Shown here: one piece after another, positions 1-11,430 of the stretch | How positions within the stretch are numbered: position 1 is the stretch's first letter | Layout of the letters: each line of letters opens with the position of its first letter | Origin: Polyodon spathula | Lineage: Eukaryota > Chordata > Actinopteri > Acipenseriformes > Polyodontidae | Direction of reading: 5' to 3' | Assembly: GCF_017654505.1 (NCBI RefSeq) | Contig: NC_054549.1 | Span: forward strand, 29,933,854 to 29,997,853 | Length of the DNA: 64,000 bases | Notes under the pieces: model-generated | Seen by the model: the letters and a program-made list of their open reading frames with translations, nothing else | What the model was told of the DNA's origin: nothing | The model's database searches: none | Position numbers and translations under genes: made by a program

Positions 1-3000
1 GCTGTGGAAAAAATAGTCCCTGCATCTTTGTATTTGCTTCTATACGAAAATCAACTTCACCTTAGCGATGGGTGGGGACAAACCCTTTATTCAATAACTT
101 CAGTCTTTACAGCACCCACTTCCTTTCCAATACAGATCACACTATACACTGAATAAATAACAATTCTGCTTTTCACTTGCGTCTCAGGCATTCCCCAGCC
201 AAAAGGGGAAGGGCTGCAGTGGGTTGGGTTTGTATGTATGGTTTGCGTACTTGTGAATATCCAAATGAATCTAATTAATATGGGGCTCATAACTGAGGCA
301 GATGAATGCATTTGTGGTTTTCTGAAGAAACACAGCAAGCTCATCCCTTAAAGTAAAATTGTGCTGGAAAACAGAACGTGTGAAGCAGGCAGCATGAATA
401 AGAAATATAAGAATGCATTCTGCACTTTAAACATGTGGAACTAAAAAGATACTTACTGTAGTTTGTAAAATATTAGTTTTACTTTATTACTGGGTCTAGG
501 CTTTTAAGGAAAATTCTAACAGATACCTATAGCTGGTCTGTAAAATAAATGTGAGTGCATCGTCCCTCAGTTCATATGGGGACAACATTTAAAAAAACCG
601 TCCCCATCAAAAGATGCTGTGGGGCACAATGCAGATTACTACTGCAGCAGACTGGAACAAAATAGAATTGCAGGGTTTCTCCACATAGCTGATAAAAACT
701 TCAGAACAGGGAACAGAAGATTCAGAATGAGGAAGAACTACAGGACTTTACAGAACATCCTGTATCAGCCCAGCACTAGCAAGAGGAGACCTTAGTGACA
801 CAGGCACGTTCCATCCGGGTTCAGAAAACACAATCACGCAACTGTGCAATGTGTATTACGCTGCATTACGCACTTTTTATGCTGTTGCCAGAATAGGGTT
901 AAAGGTGTTACTCCTTTTTAAATATTATAATTTCATGTCTGAGAATTTTTGTTGCTAGATAATTAAACTGAAAGAAAGACAGCAAGCATCAGCTAAATCT
1001 AAAAACAATTCTGTCCCTCAAACAGAGCCCTATAAACAGGAAGCGATAACTACCAGGTCTAAGCCACATTCTGTGCTCCTTCCGTCATACCAGCCCTGCA
1101 GAAACATCTAAAACCTGACATTTACTGCTTCTGTAAAGAGAGAGGCCACTACATGAAAGCCATTTGTCTACCTAAACGCTATCAAAGTTTATTAAAATAG
1201 TTGTGCTGATTATTTAACTTTCCATTCTGTTAAACTCACTGGCCCTGGTAGATTGTGGTAAACTTGGTTTCCCAACATGCAGTATATCAATAACCCAAAT
1301 GATCGAAAAGGCTGGGAATTTGATGTCAACATTTACACTGGAAAAACCCAGCACACCAGCACCAAATGTGGGGTGATATTATAATAATAAAAATAATATT
1401 ATTTTTTCTTAATGCTTGATGGGTTTACGGTGTAGCACTACATTTATTTACAGTGCAAACCAATTGTATTTGTGGTAGCTGCAGTCTACAGTTGGGCTGG
1501 GGCAATGGGTAGGGGCTGGGGTGTAACCTCCTATCCCCTCGAAAGGGAAGCTATTTTTTTGGTCTACAAGAAGAAAATGACTAAACATGAATCTCCTGTG
1601 CAGAAAAAGTAACTCACTCAGTGAGTGCCCAAGGCAGGCCTGTTCATTACTGGAAAGACTCCTAAGATAATTACAAACATTAGCCTGCAGCTGCTGCTGC
1701 CGTTTAAGAGAAGGGTAAAACATTTAAATAAATGAAGGAACCAAAAAATAAATAAATAAGGAGGTGGAGTACAGTAACCGAGCAATGCCAGCCTCTTCCC
1801 TGCCTGCAGCCCACAGGTTTCTGCTCCTTTTATCACAGAGTTGGGAGCAAAGTGTCTGGCCAGGTTCAGCAGACTGTATGATCTCACCTCCTTATTCAGC
1901 GACACTCTGAACGAGCCAAGGGCTGCCACGTAGGACACAGTTGACTTTCCCGGCTCTCCCATTCAAAAAGGCGCCTGGGTTCTCATCAGCTGAATGCTAA
2001 TCCCAAACTCTGAGCTCGCAAACAGCTTGCCTGAAATATCTTCTTACCGCCGCTATACTGTACGGCCACATTTTCCAGCTACGTTATCATTTAGATTAAT
2101 TTTTTTATTATTATTATTTCTAGCTTTATTATTATTTCCAGCTGCAGTAGAAGCGTGTCAGGATTCCTATTTTTTAACAGTTTTTCATTCCCTGTTTAAA
2201 ATATATTTTTTGCGGGGATGTATAGAGCGATACTCTGAGTACATAAAACAGAATCTCTATAATTTGGTACAGTAAGGTACTCATTTTAGATATAATTATC
2301 TTTTACTGAGTTTAACATATTGTAAATACATGACGGTACATACAATATTTACAATCAATTTAGCAAACAAGGAAGACAGTTTTACTCCGAGTTAGGCCTG
2401 TCCAATAAGGTTCAAGTCTTTTTTTTATTTTTAATAATAATAATAATAATAATGTTTCATTCAATGGAGACTGGAGTATGAGCCCTGACGGGTTTAATCG
2501 CAAGATATGCCAATTCTGTTCCGAGTCTGCAAAGCGTAGGATATACTAATCCCAAACTCTGAGTTTGGAGGATGTACCAACTGGGAATACCTAGAGAAGC
2601 AAGCTGGGCAGTCAATTCCACCATCATACAACGTACAGGAATCAAATCCAAGTATGGCAATTACTAAAATATAGTAAATGGATCATTCTAATATAGCCAT
2701 CTATTATGACATTATTGTGTACAAAATTAGCACAGCGAACAAGCAAATTAAATATTGGTGTATACTATGTGCACCTAAATGGAACACAAGCCAGTTCATC
2801 TTCAGTTTGTCTCTGTTGCTAATCCTTTGCAACAGAAGCCCAGCAAGTACTATATATCACTGACACATATAAATCACTGTAATCCCCTTGCAAAGAGATG
2901 ACAATTGCGCAAGTATGTATAGCTTGAGTTTACTGTTTTACTTTTCAATGCTGTATTTAGCCATCATTAACCCCAGACTGGAACAACCAAGATTTAACAT

Positions 3001-3381
3001 CCTAGAATGAGTTCATGCTACTCAGTTTTAAAGCTGAACAGAATCAGGGCAGAAGAAACTAAGGCCTTTAAACAACTTTCACAATTTCATTGCAGTCAAA
3101 CATTAGAATGTGCTCTTTCTGCAAGGAGTCTATGTGATTATGATGGAAAAGTCACGCACAACTTAACTTGGGAATAGTCTGGGAATTTCCTGTGAGATCT
3201 GTCACGAAACAACAAGGTTGGTTAAAGAAGCAAACAGACAGCTTGTCTTAGTCAGAAATACTGGCCAAATCAGCCATATTTGTTGGCAACATTTTCCTCA
3301 AGTAAATTATTACAAATTTAAAATGCAGAACCTGTATGTGCAGTTTTTTTTGTTTTTTTTTAGTTGAGTTTTTTCTGTTAT

Positions 3382-3571
<190 letters not shown>

Positions 3572-4024
3572 TAGAAAGAACTGCACCCTGACTAACAACC
3601 TTAAATCTTCCTTGATTTCCTGGCACTATTCATATATAGTCTACTGAATCTCCCGTCACGTAGCCAGCAAATTTAATCTTAGGCAGTTTGAATTGATTTT
3701 GTTTATTGTTTATTGTTTATATGAAATAGCAGCAGGCGTTTTTACGCTGTCATTATTCTTTGAATCTGTTGGTTTTCACTCAACCATATTCCTAAGAAAA
3801 AGAAAAGATTAAAAGGAGAAGGGCAGCTTTTATGATGCATTGTTTTTTTATTATTATTTAAGTCAATAGCAATATTAACTGAATGGCTCACTTTGATTAG
3901 CAAGTATGCAATCAGCCTATAATGATCCCCAAAACAAACGCATTATAAAGCATAAAACATAGACAGAAAACTTAACAAGGTACAAATATAATGTACATGC
4001 AGTGACCAAAGGGGATGAGATGAG

Positions 4025-4030
4025 ATATAT

Positions 4031-4094
<64 letters not shown>

Positions 4095-4110
4095 ACAAAC
4101 ACACACACAA
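4025..4110. repeat. (AT)n followed by a short (CA)n
   Basis: TA-rich run to 4091 followed by acacaaacacacacaca; adjoins the lost left end of the palindromic element at 4145. Confidence 0.95.
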
Positions 4111-4144
4111 ATAGTGTACAAACTAGAAAAAAAATCTAGAGTCA

Positions 4145-4651
4145 GCATCCCCACATGTTGCTACAACTGTTTAAATAACATTTTTATTTGTATTGTTAAC
4201 ATTTTACACTTATAACTTTAAAATCTGTTTCAAAGCTCTTTTCAAAATGTCCACTCTGGTGCACTGGGGTTTGAGATCTGTCCTCTAAATCAGCGTTTTC
4301 CCAACCCTGTTCCTGACAGAGTGTGCCGCCAGGAACACGGTTGGGAAACACTGCTCTAAATCACTGCAGGAGTGAGATTTAAAAAAAAAAAACATAGCAA
4401 GCGCTCTGGCTTTTCTGTTCATCATGGATCGTCATTGCTGCGTTAACTGTTTGACAATGTGGATAATAATCCTTACACTATCCGTGCACTGGAGTGGACA
4501 TTTTGAAAAAAGCTTTGAAACACACTTTAAAAAGTTGTAAGCTATCAGAATGTTAACAATGAAAATAAATTACAGGTATGCTATTTAAACAGTTTTAGCA
4601 ACACGTGGGGACATATAATGCTATATTTTTCAGAACCCCTCCACTTACTCT
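4145..4651. mobile_element. Palindromic TTAA-type DNA element, copy 1 (left end lost)
   Basis: The two halves are inverted copies of each other: the left carries ccccacatgttgctacaact and a run through tttcaaagctcttttcaaaa, and the right carries the complement in reverse order. The right end reads CTTACTCT followed by TTAA at 4652-4655. The same ends and arms occur in the copy at 23183-23759. TTAA duplication with AGAG-type ends suggests a Kolobok/T2-like MITE (piggyBac is the alternative). The left terminal 45 or so bases are unrecognisable next to an (AT)n/(CA)n tract. A tiny hAT-like element sits in its centre. Confidence 0.75.
4291..4353. mobile_element. 63-bp hAT-like mini-element with perfect 8-bp target duplication
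   Basis: Ends read CAGCGTTTTCCCAACC and, reversed, CAGTGTTTCCCAACC; the whole insert is nearly a palindrome (TGTTCCTG / CAGGAACA). It is flanked by CTCTAAAT on both sides (4283-4290 and 4354-4361), the 8-bp duplication expected of hAT transposition. It interrupts the centre of the palindromic element of 4145-4651. It is far too small to encode anything and would have been moved by a transposase supplied elsewhere. Confidence 0.85.
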
Positions 4652-7229
4652 TTAAGATCAACTGAAATGTTTTCATGAATGCATCACAAAAACCAATAAA
4701 CACTGAAGGCAATGGTTAAGTATTATTGCATTAGATGCAGATTTACATAGAAAAAACACTTTCTAAAAAAAAAAAAAAGGATTTTTACTTAAGATTAACT
4801 ACAGTGAATGTTCCTTCTTCAAATGAGGCATTAGGCTGTCATTTTTTAACTATTCATTTTTCCATTCATTTTAGATACAGAAGCTCCAACTGGCCTCTTG
4901 CTTGTGTCAGTATCCATGGTTACGCTGCCATTGCGCTTGTTTTTTTTTATCCCCACTCTTGCAACTCAAAATCCAAATATTTAAACATCCAAGTGTTTAA
5001 CCAAGACTGGTGGATTGAATGTGAAGTACCAAATAAAGGAGCCGAGACATGAGCCTCACAAGGCCTGACCTTGCAACAGACGCAGGCTGTTTCACTGGAA
5101 AGGTACAGTAAGATACTGTACTCCCAAAGTTATACAGTAGTTCAAGCATTCACAGTTACGGTTACAGTGCATTGGCTTTTCCCACATTCGAAAGGGAAAC
5201 CACACACAAAGGCAGATTTGCAGGATTACTTTCATCACAGATGTTAACATACACCTCTACAGGAGCTCTGCTTCAGTCAGTTTCACACCGCATCGAGGTG
5301 CATTTGCTCTTGTACCAAGTTTGAATTAGCCTTGCTTTGCATTTCACTCCCCATCCCATCACGGAGTTGGAATTTCCCATGGTTTTATTCCCATGGTTTT
5401 TTAAAGAAGATTACTGAGACGTCCCATTCAAATCAGGATTGTTTCTGTGTCTGCTCTGCACATTACAAGTATAAGTGCTTCCCTTTGTTGTACTTTCAGC
5501 TCTGAAAGCAGTGACCTCCCCGAGTGACTTTGACCAACACACCAAAGACTTTAATGGCCATATTTTTATTTTTTTTTTGATAATGAAATGGGAGTAAATA
5601 GCTAACCCACCAGTCTCCTATTCATGTTCCTTTCAGAGGTCTTTGTTATAGAATTGTATAAACCGGGATGAAGGATAAACAGCACATTTTTATTTCTGCC
5701 TTGAGCTATCTATTTATTTTTTTCTGCTGAACAGCAGCAACAATTCAATCCAGCGCTTAGGCTTCTTCTCCATTTCCTGTTGGTCAAACATGAAGTAAAT
5801 TAATCTTTTTGAGGTACAGTACTCTTGAACAGTTAGTCAAGCAGAACAAGGGCTGTCAGTGTCAATGCTGTTGTTTGGAAACATGACTCCCCTTGCGAAC
5901 ACTTACTCCAGCAATAACACAAAGGCACATGCACAAGTATAGAAAACCACAAGCTGCTCACAATGAAAAATGCTTCAATCACAGTTATCATGTGTGTCCA
6001 TCACAGCAAGTTTATTCTACTCTGACTGCAGGCTTTGTTTTGATAACAGTGACAGATGCAGAGCTGCATCCTCTTCTTTGGAGATACGTAAGAATTGCTG
6101 GAATTAGGGAGTATTTTGAGTGGCTCAATAGGCTCAGCTTTTTTTTTTAAATATGAAATAAATTTCAGATGGCTCTATCTCATCATTGTCAAAGTGCAGT
6201 ACTATGTACTGTGTGAACAAGCACGCCATGGAGGCTCAGTGAGGCATCTCATTTCAACAATAGTTGAAAACACAAACGCCTGACATATCCTTTTTTTTAT
6301 TTCAAGTTTTGTAATTCAAGCCTTCTCAGGTTATTCATTTTCATTCTGCAGTGTCTACACAAGAAACTTGCAGTACCCTACATAATTACAAATTACAAAA
6401 CGGTCCTGTACAGTATGTATTGTGCTGTGCTGCTGCACAGTTTCCAAGTAAAGCACAGTGTCTCTTCCATTGCCTGACACACCCGAACATCTCCTGCCAG
6501 GACTCGGCTATAATTAAGCTATCCTACCTTTAAATACATGTCTCGAGAAAGGCTTCCAAACAGCAAAACAGACTGCCGGAGCATGAACCAGACTGAGAGA
6601 TCATGGGCTTGATCCCTTCCCAGGACTAACTGAGCCTAGAGGCGAGTCCAAACGAAAATCCTAGGACAAGAGTGGCCACGAGAAGGATTCTGCCTGCTTG
6701 CCAGCAAGTTAGCTGGCTATGGTTCTCAAGCAAGAGAGGAGATGGGCAGACACAATGTCAAAAAACCATTTACCACAGGGCAATGATACTTTAATACTGT
6801 GCAAACACCATTTAGAATGATTATATTGCATTACGTTCTATTAAATAGCAGACACTGGGCAAGTCTCTGAAAAAGTGCTGGGAAGCTTTTAGTAACGAGA
6901 TTGCCAGACAGCATTTATCGGAAGCTATTGTGCTGCTAACACCTTCTGTGAGATTGAAAAGGCTGAATTTCCCTACCACCTTGGAAACCACAGAAAATAA
7001 AATATACAGGTGGTTTTTCAATTTAATTCAATAACAAATTATTAAAAGACCAGCTTTTGAGTTGTACTTTACTTTTTGTTTGTATCAGCGTCACTACAGT
7101 AAGGGAACGAGAAAAAAGGAAACTTTGTAGAAAAAAAAAATTAAAAATCATGGTGAGTAACTTTACACGGCGACAGTCCGTGTTGATGTGTCCAAGTCTC
7201 AGACTTAATACTCCGGTGACTCGTCAGAC

Positions 7230-7297
7230 CACCCCTGGTGGGGGGAACCGGGGTAGGGGTCCCCATCCACCCCCCCCCATCCCCACCCCACCGGGGG
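7230..7297. promoter_or_regulatory. G/C-rich quadruplex- and hairpin-prone island
   Basis: In an A+T-rich intron, G-runs on the plus strand (ggtggggggaaccggggtag, 7237-7256) are followed by C-runs (ccacccccccccatccccac, 7267-7286). The minus strand therefore carries four or more close runs of at least four G. Either strand could form a G-quadruplex, and ggtgggg can pair with ccccacc as a hairpin. Function unknown. Confidence 0.55.
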
Positions 7298-7550
7298 GCT
7301 TTCTACTGACTCTTGACGGCACGCATCAGCATGCTGGCATTACTTCACACTCCGCCACCAGAAAAGCACTCAAAGCAATCTGTGACAGAGAAGTAAATTA
7401 CCTGACTCCTCATCACCATATGAAAGGGATTTCTGTAATGAAAAGTACAGAAGATCCTGAGACCAGAAGTTGGAACGTGTGTATGTGTGTGTGTGTAAAT
7501 ATCACACTTTGTTAGCTACACATATAATTCTCTAAAGCACTAGGGGAAAG

Positions 7551-7554
<4 letters not shown>

Positions 7555-7581
<27 letters not shown>

Positions 7582-7590
7582 CTTTTTTAT
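7555..7590 (+). repeat. Poly-T run
   Basis: About 27 consecutive T followed by C and more T-rich sequence; equals poly-A on the minus strand. No retroelement body can be defined next to it. Confidence 0.95.
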
Positions 7591-10500
7591 ATTTTTTATT
7601 TTTCTATCAACATAGTTTTGGGTAGAAAAAAAAACTTTGTACTAGAAGGCCCATTGGTAGCCAGTGTCCAATATATCTGACATTGTAAAAATAGGCATTA
7701 AATAGAACATACCCAGGGCAGTAAAGGGTTAAAAGAACACTAAACAAGGCCTGCAATTCAAAGTTATTTTTTTACAGTACTGGTTAGCAGCATTTTTACT
7801 GGTCTGTCTTTCATGATGCCAAATTTATAAAAAAAAATAAATAAAATAAAAAATGAATACACTGCTGCTTACCTGTGCTGTAGGTCACATTGCAACTAGA
7901 ATGAACTGCAACACAGGAACCATTAAGCAGCAAAAAACTTTTCATCCATTGCTATACTTAAAATATCTGCATATCAAAATGATAATGGTGGTTGATGATG
8001 TTGTAAGTACTAATAGGGGGCAAGAAAAGCCCTTTTATGTGTTTATAACAAATAGAGTATGCTGTAACATAAGTGGAGACTCACAAACTGAAAGTTTTCA
8101 CCTAAAAATAGCAAACCAACAAAATCATGTTAAGCAACTTTTAGGGAGACATGTTCAAACACACCATGGTGGCAGCAAATCATTATCTAAGTCAGCTCCC
8201 CTGTAGCTGTTAACAAGCCTGGGACGAACCAAAAACATGGCTGTAAACCAAATGCAATCTGAGGCTTGCTTTGTTCAAGGGATCATGGAAAAAATGTTTA
8301 CAATGAAAAAGATATACAATCCACAATGCTAAATTGCTGGGTTTCATGTAGGTTAAAAAATAAAAAAATAAAAGGTATCCTAGTATACAATTCTGTTTGC
8401 GATGGAGCCCATGTCTAAATCCTATGCCAACCAAGCAATCATGTCAAACAGTGTTTTGTAGTGTGGCACCTTTCATTAAACTCACAGATCAATAATCTTC
8501 CCCCATACCTGCTAGCTGTGAGATTATGCAGTACTGTCCAGAGCTTTATGTAAATGGATTTTACACTCTTATCTGAAATGGGTTTACAAATCTGGGATAC
8601 AAACTGATTTGAGAGGAATGAAACATTATCAAAATATATCAATATCAAATTCTGGCAGGGATTAGGAGCGTCTCTATTTTCTATCCCCAACAAGTACGGT
8701 ACGTGCTGCCTCTACAGCTGTGAGAGGTGGTATTTGTGTAGCCCAAGACTTTTCAGAGACATGGCCCTCACTTCACACTTGAAAGACTCCCCCTACACTG
8801 TTGAGCCTCAGACAGGGCTTGCAGCATACTGTACAGTACCACAGCCAGTTCAAATCCCAGCAGGTGGCCTCAACTTATTATGAAACTGCAGTTTTCCCAA
8901 ACTCGCCGACACCAGCCTTGGTGTTCCTCTTTGTCGTGCATTCAAAGGGCAGCTGCCCCATTCATAATGTATAGGACTTGCTCTTGACCTCTGGTTTAAG
9001 CTTGCAAGCAGACAATAAGAAGTGGCTGTGAGGGAGCCAGCAGCTACTCGTCCCACTTCTCACAACCCAGAAGAGTCTGGAGAGGTTTAGGAGGCCAGAT
9101 TTAACCAACACACAAGTGTGGAAATATTTCATTAGTCGCAATCTGCTGGCAACAGTGAAGGATATAGGGTGGTATTTACACAGGCCTTTTGCTCCTAGTC
9201 CACTGGACCAAATTTGGACAATGGCAATCTTCACAGGCTGGAGCAAGTCTCCAAGACACACTTATTCTTCCCTTATTTAGGTCTGCAACAGCAGAACTGC
9301 CGCACAAATCAAAGTGACAAAATGGCAGGACTTCAAAGCTTTCCTCACTCACATAAATTAAAGGTAAGCTTTACACATATTGGTAGTACTTTCTTCTGAA
9401 TCTAATTTATCTTAAACTGGAACATGCTACCATCTGTAAAGCCTTGCCATGGGTTCAATTAAACTTGAGAACTGGATTATTGCACTGTTGTTTTGGGCAT
9501 GTACTATAAAATAATTCCATTTGTATTCCCTTGGCCTATCCTCATTCATTATATCTGAATACAAACCAGTATTTCAAACCCTAAAGAATGCACAGTAGCT
9601 CTTTAAGTTTCAGTAGATGCGCTGTAAAAAGGTTTTTCCAACATGGAAATCAAGTCCTAAAATGCATGTCTACACAAATTAATTCAGTTTTCTTATTTAG
9701 ATTTCCCAATGAATTCATGGAGTGATTCCCTACAGAATTGAAAGATCACCATTTTGAAAATTTTGTCCAATGTTCTTTGAGGCCATTTCCACAAAAGGAA
9801 AAGTCTGTATAATTCATTACTGTGTTGTATTACATTACCTACCCATCCAGTAGCGCTCTGAGAAGTAGATCTCATACAAAAACTTCTGAGCTAAAACTGT
9901 CAGAAACAAAACAGTTGCTGTGAGCTTGAAAATCACAAATGCCTTCTTGTTTGTTTTTTTTCACCATGGGTCACATCTGTAATCCAAGTTATTGTGATTT
10001 TCCTTTTTGAAATGCTGTCTCTTGCTGATACAGTCTCTTATCTGTCTCCATCTCTGACGTCAACGTTTTAATGATTATTACTTTCCTAATCAGCATAAAG
10101 TGGAACAGAAAATTCAAAACCTAGAAAGACAGCATGTTCAGTATGCTACCTGTAGGGCAAAAACTACACATAACTGATTGAAATTCGAGATTAGATACGG
10201 TTGAGATTATGAGATTTACGATCTGATTTAACTGGTTAGATCCTTAAATAAGATCATGATAATATGAGTTACAGCTGCTAAATCGCTGTTTGCTGGAACA
10301 TTTTTCCACAGGTACCAGTGGTGTGTTCCTATAACATGTTCTGGAAGTCAAAGGGAAACAGGCCGCAGTATTGTAACCCACTGAGCTCTCCTGTATGGGA
10401 AAAAAACAGACAGGGAACTGGCTACATCTAGGTATTTCCTGAAAGTTAAATCACTCTCCCTCGCTACTCCACTGGGTGCATCTGTGAGAATCCACAAGAA

Positions 10501-10771
10501 TACTCATTGGACTAGCATTCAAGTACTCAAATAGTGCTTGAGCACTCAAATATGCTTGATTCCATCATTGGAGGCAGAATAAAAAACAAAATGTAAAAAT
10601 GGCAGAGTGCAGTATTTTCAGACACTGCCACAGGGATGGCCACGTTCCTTAACAGCTGCAACATTATACAAGGTCTAAACAAAACCTCTCAAGAGCCTAT
10701 CAGAGCCTACAGTGAGAAGAGACAGCAGCTGCATCCACAACTGTCTTTCAACACTGGCTGTAAGCTTGCAA

Positions 10772-10803
10772 ACCACCACCACCCCCCCCCCCCCCCCCCC
10801 GCC
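10772..10803. repeat. (ACC)n plus a poly-C run of about 19
   Basis: Three or four ACC units run into an uninterrupted C-run (10782-10800). The minus strand is poly-G. This explains the proline and glycine runs of the frames here. Confidence 0.95.
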
Positions 10804-11398
10804 AGGGCGGTACGCAGCAATCTGCAATATATACCAATATATACATGAAAAAAATATAAAAAATATATATTTAAAAAAAAAAAAAAAAGTTTCAGTTCAG
10901 ATTGCAAAGTATACCACTTTTTCAGACTTAAATAAATAAATAAATGTCTGAGCACACACTGTTCTGCTTTCTCTCCTCACCATAGAAACGTTTTGGAATC
11001 ATATGAGCAATCACTTCCTGTTGAAAACTAGCAGCCACAGCACAAACTGGAACAATTCAGAGAACACTTCTGTATTTTTTGTTTGACGCAAAACACACAA
11101 TTCCCTTTCCTCTAATCAATGTAGAATACCCCAACCACAGCACAGAAGGCAGAATGTCTCCGCAAGAACATAACACACATCCAAAATGTGTACAAAAATT
11201 TACAATTTTTATTAAATTAGTAATTATTAGTAATTCCAGAACATGGGAGTACTGGGGTCTTTCCATCACCTGATCCAACAGACTTGGAACTGGGAACTCA
11301 GGATCTTGAAATCTTAAGTGGCACAATATTCACCACCAAAAACTCAGCAGTGGGATCAAATCAGTACGAGCAAATTCAGCAAGCAGACAAAGTACCGC

Positions 11399-11430
11399 TA
11401 TGGACAAAAGTTTTGCATCACCCTATAGAA
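11399..11430 (+). mobile_element. Tc1/mariner-like terminal fragment
   Basis: The string tatggacaaaagttttgcat followed by caccctatag resembles a terminal repeat of fish Tc1-like transposons. No matching inverted end was found within a few kb, so it is a truncated relic at most. Confidence 0.35.

Noticed and set aside
1618..1962. Minus frame starting MGEPGKSTV, resembling the G-alpha P-loop exon (GAGESGKST).
   Set aside because: It lacks the preceding GAG, the following IVKQMK and any acceptor at the right place. It is a chance match, not GNAI2 exon 2.
7057..7515. 152-codon plus frame with proline-rich centre.
   Set aside because: It runs through a C-rich simple stretch and a TG repeat, with no recognisable domain or splice context.
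8840..8865. A tRNA B-box-like string (agttcaaatccc).
   Set aside because: No A box, cloverleaf or terminator T-run at the right distance.
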